In this document: positions 1 through 5,777 of the stretch, one piece after another | Numbering within the stretch: the stretch's first letter is position 1 | Layout of the letters: each line of letters begins with the position of its first letter | Source of the DNA: Candidatus Bipolaricaulota bacterium | GTDB lineage: Bacteria; Bipolaricaulota; Bipolaricaulia; RBG-16-55-9 | DNA: 10,114 nt | Direction: 5' to 3' | NCBI GenBank assembly: GCA_015487455.1 | Contig: WFPR01000260.1 | Span: 1-10,114, forward strand | Notes under the pieces: generated by a model | Seen by the model: only the letters and a program-made list of their open reading frames with translations | Databases searched by the model: none | What the model was told of the DNA's origin: nothing | Program-made: the position numbers and the translations under genes

Positions 1-1
1 G

Positions 2-361
2 ACGCTGCTGGAGCTGTACGAGAAGCTGAAGCCGAAGCTGGGCGACCAGGAGGCCCGCGAGCTGCTCGAGTTCATCGAGGGGAGCGTCGAGCGCCGCGCC
101 GCCACCAAGGCGGACCTCCAGCGCACCGAGACGGCCCTGCGCGAGGAGATCACCCGCGTCGAACAGGAGCTACGCGGGGAGATCTCGCGCGTCGAACAGG
201 AGCTGCGAGGCGAGATCTCGCGCGTCGAACAAGAACTGCGCGTTGAGATCCAGCGGGTCAAGGCCGACTTGCTGAAGTGGTCGTTCGTCTTCTGGGTCGG
301 CAGCGTGGCCGTGCTCTCCAGCCTGATCCTCGCGCTCTTCAACGCCTATTTGGGGCGTTAG
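2..361 (+). CDS. Coiled-coil protein with C-terminal membrane anchor (3' part)
   Basis: The reading frame enters from the left edge and ends at TAG 359-361, so 119 C-terminal residues are visible and the start lies outside the window. It opens with a charged helical segment (LLELYEKLKPKLGDQEAREL). A central coiled coil follows, built from four 11-residue units of the type EISRVEQELRG. After that comes one hydrophobic segment (about WSFVFWVGSVAVLSSLILAL) and a short polar tail, NAYLGR. The layout resembles the small coiled-coil/TM proteins often annotated as DUF1640-like. That match is from memory and the function is unknown. The coiled coil should face one side of the membrane with a C-terminal anchor. 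The stop is 12 bp before the ThyX-like gene on the same strand, so co-transcription is likely. Confidence 0.8.
   Translation, partial: TLLELYEKLKPKLGDQEARELLEFIEGSVERRAATKADLQRTETALREEITRVEQELRGEISRVEQELRGEISRVEQELRVEIQRVKADLLKWSFVFWVGSVAVLSSLILALFNAYLGR
146..277 (+). repeat. 33-bp in-frame tandem repeat coding for hendecads
   Basis: Four consecutive 33-bp units start at 146, 179, 212 and 245. Units 1 to 3 are nearly identical (core GAGATC...CGCGTCGAA), while unit 4 has drifted. Each encodes 11 residues of a hendecad coiled coil, E-I-(S/T/Q)-R-V-(E/K)-x-(E/D)-L-x-x, so unit gain or loss keeps the frame and only changes rod length. Confidence 0.85.
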
Positions 362-373
362 AGGAAGAAAGCT

Positions 374-1960
374 ATGGGTGCCGACGACGCTGCGAGGCGG
401 GTAAGGCGGGTCTTCGCCGTGCTGGGGATGCCCCCCGAGCCGGGCGGCTACAGCATCGCCAAGTTCAGCCGCTCGGCCCGCCCCTATCAGGAGTGGGCCC
501 TGGACCTCACCCAGGAGGGGGCCGAGCGCTTCTACAAGACGTTCTACTTCGAGTACGGCCACGCCTCCATCGCCGACCTGGCCCACCTCACGATCGTCGT
601 GGAGGACGTCTCCATGGTGGCGGCGGAGGAGCTGTGGGACGAGCCGCTGGTCGACGGCCAGGCCAGCTCCACCCGCTATCAAGACTTTCGCAAGCGGGGC
701 GTGGTCATCCCCTCCGAGATCCACGGCGCCGGGTGGGCAGGGCGCTATCTCGCGACGTGCGAGAAGCTGATCGCGTTCTACGCCGAGGCCCACGCCCGCA
801 TCGCGAAGCGCTTTGCGGAGCGCTACGCCGACGCGCGCCCGCCCGAGATGCCTCAAGACAAATACGAACGCACCCTCCGGGCGCGGGCCTTCGACGTGGC
901 CCGCTACCTGCTGCCCATGGGCGTCCGGACGGGGCTGGGCCAGGTCCTGAGCGCCCGGACGCTCGAGCGGATGCTCGTCCGGCTCCTCTCCCACCCCCTG
1001 CAGGAGGTGCGGGAGGTCGCCCGGGAGCTGAAGGCGGCCGTCGCGGAGCGCCCGGCGTTCAACCCGACCGTCGAGCGCCTGAGGCCCGTGCTCGACGCGC
1101 TGCGGGCGCTCTTGAGCGCCCATCCCTCCGACGGGGAAAGCAAAGCCCAAGGGCTCCTCAAGCAAATCGAGCGGCTGGTGGGCGTCGGGGCCAGGGCCGC
1201 GCCGACGCTCCTCAAATATGCCGAGCCGAGCCCCTACCTTCAGCGCGTTCAGGAGGCGCTGGAGGAGCTGGCCGCGCGCTACGGGCGCAAGCTGGGCGAG
1301 GAACCCGACGGCGCCCGGGGCGTCCACCTCCACGGCCCGCAGGCCCCCCTGGACGAGCTGGCCTGCACGTTGCTCTATCGAGCCCTGCCCCACTCCTACG
1401 CCCAGATCGCGCGCTTCGTCGCGGGGCTGCCGCGCGCCGAGCGGGCCCGGATCGCCGCGCTCGCCTACGAGGGGCGCGGCCCGCACGACCCGCCCGTCCG
1501 GGAGGCGCGCGTCGGGTACTCCCTGATCTTCGATGTGTGCGTGGATTGTGGCGCCTGGCGGGACTTCCACCGCCACCGCCGCCTGGTCCAAATTCACAAG
1601 CCCTTCCGGCCTTGCGACGCTTACGGCTACGACGTCCCCCCCGCCGTGGAGGAGGCCGGGCTGGCCGCCGAGTATCGCCGGCACGTGGACGAGGCCGTGG
1701 CGCTGGCCCGAGAGCTCGAGCGGGCCTGCCCCTGGGTGGGCCAGTACGCGCTGCCCTTCGCGTACCGGCGCCGCTCGCTCTTCAAGATGGACGCCGAGGA
1801 GCTGCAGTACATCGTGGAGCTGCGCACCCGGCCCGAGAACCACTTCTCCGTGCGGGAGATCGCCTTCCAGATGTTTCAGCGCTTTCAGCAGCGGGCGCCC
1901 GAGCTGGCGCGCCACATCCGCGCCGTGCCCCCCGAGCACGAGGAGTTCTTCAAACGATGA
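374..1960 (+). CDS. thyX: Tandem-domain FAD-dependent thymidylate synthase (ThyX)-like protein
   Basis: The product has 528 residues, about twice a standard ThyX (roughly 220-250), and both halves look like ThyX domains. ThyX makes dTMP from dUMP using FAD, NADPH and methylenetetrahydrofolate in the cytoplasm. The N-half has the family block YGHASIADLAH (61-71) and VEDVS (76-80). The canonical RHR position reads D-E-P (89-91), while the end of the S-x-N-x-x-S-x-R-Y signature survives as S99-T-R101-Y102. It also has ARYLLPMGVRTG (176-187) and R203...R213. The C-half keeps R400-H401-R402 but has Pro410 at the signature serine, and then R484...R494 in the ELR...VREIA block. The start at 374 follows GAGGAAG with good spacing. 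The stop overlaps the next gene's start (ATGA). The family call is firm. Active thymidylate synthesis is uncertain, because neither half has a complete motif. Confidence 0.85.
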   Translation: MGADDAARRVRRVFAVLGMPPEPGGYSIAKFSRSARPYQEWALDLTQEGAERFYKTFYFEYGHASIADLAHLTIVVEDVSMVAAEELWDEPLVDGQASSTRYQDFRKRGVVIPSEIHGAGWAGRYLATCEKLIAFYAEAHARIAKRFAERYADARPPEMPQDKYERTLRARAFDVARYLLPMGVRTGLGQVLSARTLERMLVRLLSHPLQEVREVARELKAAVAERPAFNPTVERLRPVLDALRALLSAHPSDGESKAQGLLKQIERLVGVGARAAPTLLKYAEPSPYLQRVQEALEELAARYGRKLGEEPDGARGVHLHGPQAPLDELACTLLYRALPHSYAQIARFVAGLPRAERARIAALAYEGRGPHDPPVREARVGYSLIFDVCVDCGAWRDFHRHRRLVQIHKPFRPCDAYGYDVPPAVEEAGLAAEYRRHVDEAVALARELERACPWVGQYALPFAYRRRSLFKMDAEELQYIVELRTRPENHFSVREIAFQMFQRFQQRAPELARHIRAVPPEHEEFFKR

Positions 1961-2145
1961 ACATCCAACAACGGCAGTATCTAGCCAACGGCCTGCGCGA
2001 GGTGGCCAACCTGACCGTAGGTGCCCTGCTGCTGGGCCAGTTTCTGGCCGAAGAGTTCGACTGGCTGTGGACACTCGTCGGCCTGGGCGTTTGGATTGGC
2101 TTTTACAGCTGGGGACTGCTACTCTTGAGAGCGGAGGTTGACTAG
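1957..2145 (+). CDS. Small two-TM membrane protein, cassette copy A, gene 1
   Basis: A 62-residue protein whose ATG shares the tetranucleotide ATGA with the stop of the ThyX-like gene, which suggests translational coupling. AGGAG at 1941-1945 is a plausible ribosome binding site. A short amphipathic N-terminus (MNIQQRQYLANGLREV) is followed by two hydrophobic segments, about residues 17-32 (ANLTVGALLLGQFLAE) and 38-57 (WTLVGLGVWIGFYSWGLLLL). They are separated by a tight turn, EFDWL. The tail is short and acidic. It aligns without gaps to the protein at 9152-8952: by hand I count 26 identical residues of 62, including GQ, EF, WT and WIGFY. That conservation shows it is a real gene. I do not recognise a characterised function. 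It could be a small accessory subunit or a structural membrane protein. Confidence 0.85.
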   Translation: MNIQQRQYLANGLREVANLTVGALLLGQFLAEEFDWLWTLVGLGVWIGFYSWGLLLLRAEVD

Positions 2146-2146
2146 G

Positions 2147-2302
2147 ATGGACATCTTGCCCGGCGTGATCCTGCTGCTCGGCATTCTCCTCGCGGGCACG
2201 GGGTTTGCGCTCTACGCGCTGCGGAGCGGACGGCGGCAGCCCCCGCCGCGCCCGAGCAAGCCTGACCAAAATAAAAAGGGCGAGCCCCGCCCTCAGCCTT
2301 AG
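2147..2302 (+). CDS. Small one-TM protein, cassette copy A, gene 2
   Basis: A 51-residue ORF begins one base after the preceding stop and has GGAGG at 2133-2137, nine bases before its ATG. Residues 4-25 form one hydrophobic segment (LPGVILLLGILLAGTGFALY). A basic, proline-rich, presumably cytoplasmic tail follows (RSGRRQPPPRPSKPDQNKK). Its partner gene order, position of the AGT motif in the membrane segment and RRQ at the end of that segment recur in the 35-residue ORF at 8923-8816. This supports both as genuine genes. The tail is longer here than in the second copy. Function is unknown. The strict pairing with the two-TM protein suggests the two products act together in the membrane, which is an inference. 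Confidence 0.75.
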   Translation: MDILPGVILLLGILLAGTGFALYALRSGRRQPPPRPSKPDQNKKGEPRPQP

Positions 2303-2303
2303 G

Positions 2304-2340
2304 GAGCGTCGATCGGAGCCCGCCACTTCGCTCGATTTTT
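2304..2340 (+). terminator. Possible weak intrinsic terminator of the thyX-like operon
   Basis: GAGCG (2304-2308) can pair with CGCTC (2329-2333) across a 20-base loop, and GA plus TTTTT follows (2336-2340). The stem is only five base pairs and the loop is long, so it is a marginal candidate. Its position fits: just after the last stop of the plus-strand operon and up against the convergent stop of the surface protein gene. Confidence 0.3.
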
Positions 2341-4267
2341 ATCGCTGTACGACGCGCTGCATGACGACCTTCCCCACGCGCTCCTTCAGCCCACCTCGGG
2401 CGTCCTGGGCCACGACGCGATAGAGGTACACGCCGTTGGGTAGCCGCTCGGGGAGCGCGAGGCGCAGCCGCGGCCCCGCAGAACGAGCGCGGGCGACCGT
2501 CCGCCCCGATAGATCATACAGCTCGAGGCGCAGCCCCGCGATCGAGAGCGCCCCGGCACCTTGGGCGCCGACGAGGAGCGCCCTCGAGCCCATCCGCACC
2601 CGCAGCTCGATAGCCCTGCCCGCATCCGTCGTCGCCGCGCCCGTGCCCGCGCCCTGGGGGCTCAAGCGCAGGCCCAAGCCCAGGACGGTCTCGATCGGCG
2701 CGCCCGAGACCCACAGATCCAGAATCCGGAGGAAGAGCGCGTCGTCGATCGTGCGCTGCTCTTGATATTCCGTGCCGGGCAGGGGGGCGCCCGAGACCCA
2801 GAAGTCGAGCGCCCGGAAGAACTCCGGCGTGTCGATGACGCCGTTGCCGTTGGCGTCAAGGACGCGGAGCGGGTGCGGGTCGCCCACGATCACCCGGCAC
2901 CGCGCCGTCGCGGTGTTCCCCGCGTCGTCCGTGACGGTGAGCGTCACGACGAAGAGGGTCCGCGTCGGATGCTGAAATTGATGGAACGGCTGTTCGGGCG
3001 TGCCCGCGCGCCCCGCCTCGGGCGCGGAGCAGTCGGGCGGGCAGCGCGTCCCGTCGTCGAAGTCCCAGACGCGCTCGACGATGGTGCCGTCGGGATCGAC
3101 GGAGCGGTCGAGGAAGCGGACCAGGCCCGCCTGCGCGTCGATCACGTCGGCGACGCAGATCGCTTGGGGCGGCCGGTTCTCGGGCAGGGCTACGGGCTCG
3201 ACGGGGGTCACCGTCTCGTCCCCGACCACGTCGGGCGTGGTTGGGTCGTCTGTGGGGATCATGCCGGGCCGAGGAGCCGGTGGCGCGGGCGCAAACGGCG
3301 GACCGGGTGGAGCCCCGGGAGGGGGCAAGGGCGTTGGCAATGGGACTCCCGGCACTTCAACGAACCCCTGGTTCCGCACGAAGAGCACGCCGGGGAGCAC
3401 CCGGGCCTCCAGCACCACGACGGCGGCCTCTCCCGGCGGGACCGTCGGGATTATTACCCGCACCCTCCGATCGTCGGGGGCGTCCCCCTCGAGCACCCGC
3501 CCGCCGTGGCTGACCCGCACGCTGCCCGCCACGAGCTCGAGCCCCTCGCCCAGCGGGTCCTCCACAATCACGCCCGTCAGCGGCAAGCGGCCCGCGTTCG
3601 GGACCACGATCGTGTAGCGGAGCACGTCGCCGGGCGTCACGCCCCCGCTGTTGTCGGCGTCGACGGCCAGCTCGGCCTCCTTCGTGATCGGGCCGGGCCG
3701 CGGCCGCTCCTGGGGCTCGATGGGCGTCACCGTTTCGTCGTTGGGGGCGTCGGGCGTGGCGGGGTCGTCCGTGGGGACGTCGCCGCCGGGCGTGATCACC
3801 GTGCCCTGGTTGCGCACCTCCCGCACGTCCGTGGCGCAGGCGCACACCCGCATCTCGAACTCGATCGTCACGGTCTCGCCCGGCTCCAGCCGCCCGACCG
3901 TGACCACCACCCGCGTGTCGCCCGGCGCGTTCCCGCTGTCGACCGTCCCCTTGGTCGTCGTCACCGAGCCGATCACCAGCGCCAGCGGGTTCGACGGCGT
4001 GTCGGTGAAGACGACGCCCTCCAGCGCCTCGGCCCCCGTGTTCGTGATGCGGACGGTGTAGCGCAGGGTGTCGCCGGGGCTGGGGACCCCGCCCCCGTCC
4101 ACGTCGACGCTCAGGGCCCAGCTCTTGGTGGCGGTCACCGCGGGCTGAGCTTGGGCTTGAGCCTGAGCGTGAACCGCGGCGCCCATGAGCCCCCCGACGA
4201 CGGTCATCACAAGGGTCGTCACAAGCAGTCCAAGCCGGACGAGCGAAGCGCGCTTCCCTCTCACCAT
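2339..4267 (-). CDS. Secreted multi-domain surface protein (DUF11 x2, PKD, EF-hand/dockerin-like, FlgD-like C-terminus)
   Basis: The product has 642 residues. A signal peptide is evident: basic MVRGKR, a hydrophobic stretch to about residue 31, and a likely cut after AVHA before a QAQAQAQ run. Two DUF11-type domains (about 44-160 and 195-305) carry PGDTLRYTVRITNTG and PGDVLRYTIVVPNAG. Each ends near a conserved spacer PTDDPxTPD...DETVTPxEP. A Pro-rich linker spans 307-336. A PKD domain (about 366-462) shows SVDPDGTIVERVWDFDDG and VTLTVTDDAGNTA. Then D471-ANGNGVID-TPE is an EF-hand/dockerin-like calcium loop, with a twofold LDFWVSGAP / LDLWVSGAP repeat. The C-terminal 60 residues (LELYDLSGRTV...LPNGVYLYRVVA) resemble FlgD-like Ig or sorting domains. 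AAGGAGG lies 12 bases before the ATG. The likely role is cell-surface display or matrix, with no catalytic domain seen. Confidence 0.9.
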   Translation of the reverse strand: MVRGKRASLVRLGLLVTTLVMTVVGGLMGAAVHAQAQAQAQPAVTATKSWALSVDVDGGGVPSPGDTLRYTVRITNTGAEALEGVVFTDTPSNPLALVIGSVTTTKGTVDSGNAPGDTRVVVTVGRLEPGETVTIEFEMRVCACATDVREVRNQGTVITPGGDVPTDDPATPDAPNDETVTPIEPQERPRPGPITKEAELAVDADNSGGVTPGDVLRYTIVVPNAGRLPLTGVIVEDPLGEGLELVAGSVRVSHGGRVLEGDAPDDRRVRVIIPTVPPGEAAVVVLEARVLPGVLFVRNQGFVEVPGVPLPTPLPPPGAPPGPPFAPAPPAPRPGMIPTDDPTTPDVVGDETVTPVEPVALPENRPPQAICVADVIDAQAGLVRFLDRSVDPDGTIVERVWDFDDGTRCPPDCSAPEAGRAGTPEQPFHQFQHPTRTLFVVTLTVTDDAGNTATARCRVIVGDPHPLRVLDANGNGVIDTPEFFRALDFWVSGAPLPGTEYQEQRTIDDALFLRILDLWVSGAPIETVLGLGLRLSPQGAGTGAATTDAGRAIELRVRMGSRALLVGAQGAGALSIAGLRLELYDLSGRTVARARSAGPRLRLALPERLPNGVYLYRVVAQDARGGLKERVGKVVMQRVVQR

Positions 4268-4308
4268 TGGCGGTTGTGGCCTCCTTGCTCGAGCGTTTGG
4301 TGGCGTTT

Positions 4309-4338
4309 AGCGTAGCGGCCCAGGGCGGGCCGCGTCAA
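4309..4338 (-). promoter_or_regulatory. Candidate promoter of the surface protein gene
   Basis: On the minus strand TTGACG (4338 to 4333) is followed by an 18-base spacer and TACGCT (4314 to 4309). The -35 matches the sigma-70 consensus at five of six positions and the -10 at three. It lies about 40 bases before the start codon, leaving room for the AAGGAGG site. Confidence 0.5.
4315..4333. promoter_or_regulatory. Inverted repeat inside the surface-gene promoter spacer (possible operator)
   Basis: GCGGCCC (4315-4321) and GGGCCGC (4327-4333) form a perfect 7-bp inverted repeat with a 5-base centre. It sits almost exactly between the predicted minus-strand -35 and -10 elements. Spacer dyads are typical of MerR-type control, but no regulator gene is nearby, and GC-rich DNA gives chance dyads. 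Confidence 0.35.
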
Positions 4339-4354
4339 GGGACGTTGTCAAGGG
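4334..4354. repeat. Direct repeat GTCAAGGG x2 in the divergent control region
   Basis: GTCAAGGG occurs at 4334-4341 and again at 4347-4354, a 13-bp period. Each copy covers the -35 area of one of the two divergent promoter candidates, so it could be a shared regulator site. It may simply reflect the two -35 hexamers. Confidence 0.4.
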
Positions 4355-4373
4355 CGCCCCCGGCCGGTAGCAT
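4345..4373 (+). promoter_or_regulatory. Candidate promoter of the A-type Fe-S carrier gene
   Basis: TTGTCA (4345-4350), a 17-base spacer and TAGCAT (4368-4373) give a good sigma-70-type promoter: five of six and four of six consensus matches with ideal spacing. Transcription would begin near 4380, giving a leader of about 30 bases with the GGGGG ribosome binding site before ATG 4411. It is back-to-back with the minus-strand promoter. Confidence 0.6.
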
Positions 4374-4410
4374 GGGATCACACTCGATTCCGTCAGCAGG
4401 GGGGATGGCC

Positions 4411-4815
4411 ATGCTCACGGTGACGCCGAAGGCCGTGGAGAAGCTGAAGGAGGCGCTGGCCCAGGAGGGGAAGGTGGGCTACGGGCTGCGGGTGGTCGCC
4501 CAGCCGGGCGGCTGCGCCTGCTGCGGCCCCCAGTACGCGCTGCTCCCCGAGCTGCAGGCCCAGCCCGACGACACCGTCCTTGAAGTCGAGCCCGAGCCCA
4601 AGCCCGAGGGCTCGGGGGGCTTGAAGCTCTTCATCGACCCGCAGAGCTTAGAACTGCTGCGGGGCGCGACGCTCGACTACGTCGAGCACCCCGAGCTGGG
4701 CGCGGGCTTCACCATCGAGAACCCGAATGCCGACGCCGCCCCCGCGAACGGCTCAGGAGGGGGCTGCGGCTGCGGTGGGCACGGCCATGGCCACGGCCAT
4801 GGGCACGGGGGCTAG
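4411..4815 (+). CDS. HesB/IscA-family A-type Fe-S carrier-like protein with Cys/His-rich C-terminus
   Basis: The product has 134 residues. A-type carriers (IscA, SufA, ErpA) bind Fe-S clusters or iron through one central Cys and a C-terminal Cys-x-Cys and pass them to target proteins. The opening MLTVTPKAVEKLKEALAQEG is typical of the family. The first Cys block reads PGGCACCGPQY, with Cys35, 37 and 38 where the family usually has GGCSGFxY, so there are two extra cysteines. The end is ENPNAD, then a Gly-rich linker, then C119-G-C121-G as expected. It is followed by an unusual tail of five Gly-His repeats (H124-H132). I chose ATG 4411 because a G-run ribosome site precedes it and it gives the family N-terminus. 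An in-frame ATG at 4405 is too close to that site. The extra Cys and His suggest metal loading or a zinc, nickel or copper role. Confidence 0.85.
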   Translation: MLTVTPKAVEKLKEALAQEGKVGYGLRVVAQPGGCACCGPQYALLPELQAQPDDTVLEVEPEPKPEGSGGLKLFIDPQSLELLRGATLDYVEHPELGAGFTIENPNADAAPANGSGGGCGCGGHGHGHGHGHGG

Positions 4816-5768
4816 AGCTGAAGGCCGAAGCGCTCCCCCACCCGCACGCGGTAGCCGTTGAGGAAGTCCCGCCCGCTCATCACGCCCTTCCCCTCGGGCT
4901 GCAGGCGGACGAGCAGGAGGCGGCCCCGCCCCGCCTGCACGACGGGGCCCTCGGGGCTCAGCGCGACGACGGCGCCGGGCTCCCCCTCGCGTTCATTCTC
5001 GCTCACCACCCGGGCCCAGCGCACCTTGAGGCGCCTCCCCCGGAAGGCCGTGTAGGCCCCGGGCGCGGGCTCCATCGCCCGAATCAAGTTGAACAGCTCG
5101 CGCGCGCCCCTCGTCCAGTCGATCCGGGCCTGCTCCTTCTTGATCTTCGGCGCGTAGGTCGCCCGCGCGTCGTCCTGCGGCGTGGGCCGGAGCGTCCCCC
5201 GGGCCAGCCCGCGGAGCGTCTCGAGCACCAGCTCGGCGCCCACGGCAGCCAGCTTGGCCTCCAGCGTCCCCGCCGTGTCGCCCTCCTCGATGGGGACCTC
5301 CCTTTGCAGCAGGATCGGCCCCGTGTCGAGCCCCTCGTCCATCCAGAACGTCGTGACCCCCGTGACCGTCTCGCCGTTGAGGAGCGCCCATTGAATGGGC
5401 GCCGCGCCCCGGTACTTGGGCAACAGCGAGGCGTGCAGGTTGACGGGGGCGATCCGGGGGACCTCGAGCAGCGCCTTGGAGAGGATCTGCCCGTAGGCCG
5501 CGACGACTAAGAAGTCGGGCGCCAGCGCCCGCAGGCGCTCGACCTCCTCGTTCACCTTGGGGGGCTGGAGGACGGGGAGGCCCAGCTCCTGAGCCAGCCG
5601 TTTGATGGGCGTGGGCGTGGGCTTCAGTCCCCGGCCCGCGGGCCGGTCGGGCTGGGTGATGACCAACAACACCTCAACGTCGGGCGCCGCGGCCAGCGCG
5701 CGCAGCGTCGGCCCGCCCAGCGACCCCGAGCCCAAGAAGATCACCCTGAGCGTGGACCGTGTCCCCAT
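4812..5768 (-). CDS. fmt: Methionyl-tRNA formyltransferase
   Basis: The 318-residue product transfers formyl from 10-formyltetrahydrofolate to Met-tRNA(fMet), giving the initiator tRNA for bacterial translation. It has the folate-binding loop QPDRPAGRGLKPTPTPIK (39-56). The catalytic trio is Asn110 and His112 (VNLHASLLPKYRGAAPIQWAL) and Asp148 (DEGLDTGPIL). A C-terminal beta-barrel tRNA-binding domain runs from about 210, with KIKKEQARIDW at its entry. The length matches the family. The glycine loop near the N-terminus reads LGSGSLGG instead of the common GTPxFA, which is a local oddity. The gene lies 9 bp after def in the usual def-fmt order. Its stop shares CTAG with the convergent Fe-S carrier gene. 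Confidence 0.97.
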   Translation of the reverse strand: MGTRSTLRVIFLGSGSLGGPTLRALAAAPDVEVLLVITQPDRPAGRGLKPTPTPIKRLAQELGLPVLQPPKVNEEVERLRALAPDFLVVAAYGQILSKALLEVPRIAPVNLHASLLPKYRGAAPIQWALLNGETVTGVTTFWMDEGLDTGPILLQREVPIEEGDTAGTLEAKLAAVGAELVLETLRGLARGTLRPTPQDDARATYAPKIKKEQARIDWTRGARELFNLIRAMEPAPGAYTAFRGRRLKVRWARVVSENEREGEPGAVVALSPEGPVVQAGRGRLLLVRLQPEGKGVMSGRDFLNGYRVRVGERFGLQL

Positions 5769-5777
5769 CCCGTGCGC

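Noticed and set aside
146..277. CRISPR-like or regulatory repeat array
   Set aside because: The 33-bp units are adjacent without unique spacers and stay in frame in a coiled-coil gene, so they are protein-coding repeats.
277..1956. Upstream extension of the two-TM gene frame through the ThyX-like gene
   Set aside because: The extension is an Arg/Pro/Gly-rich out-of-frame read of the ThyX-like gene. Only the part from ATG 1957 matches the paralogue at 9152-8952.
170..2326. A 718-codon open frame on the minus strand opposite the ThyX-like gene
   Set aside because: It is a high-GC shadow frame: its translation is low-complexity, rich in Gly, Arg, Pro, Leu and His, with no recognisable domain. 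It is fully antisense to the well-supported ThyX-like, two-TM and one-TM genes.
2561..4315. A 584-codon open frame on the plus strand opposite the surface protein gene
   Set aside because: The composition (His, Asp, Arg, Gly, Pro runs) is what codon-position GC bias gives on the opposite strand. The minus-strand protein has a signal peptide and clear domains.
4772..4811. Short CACGGCCATGG tandem as a regulatory repeat
   Set aside because: It is explained by the Gly-His codons of the Fe-S carrier tail.
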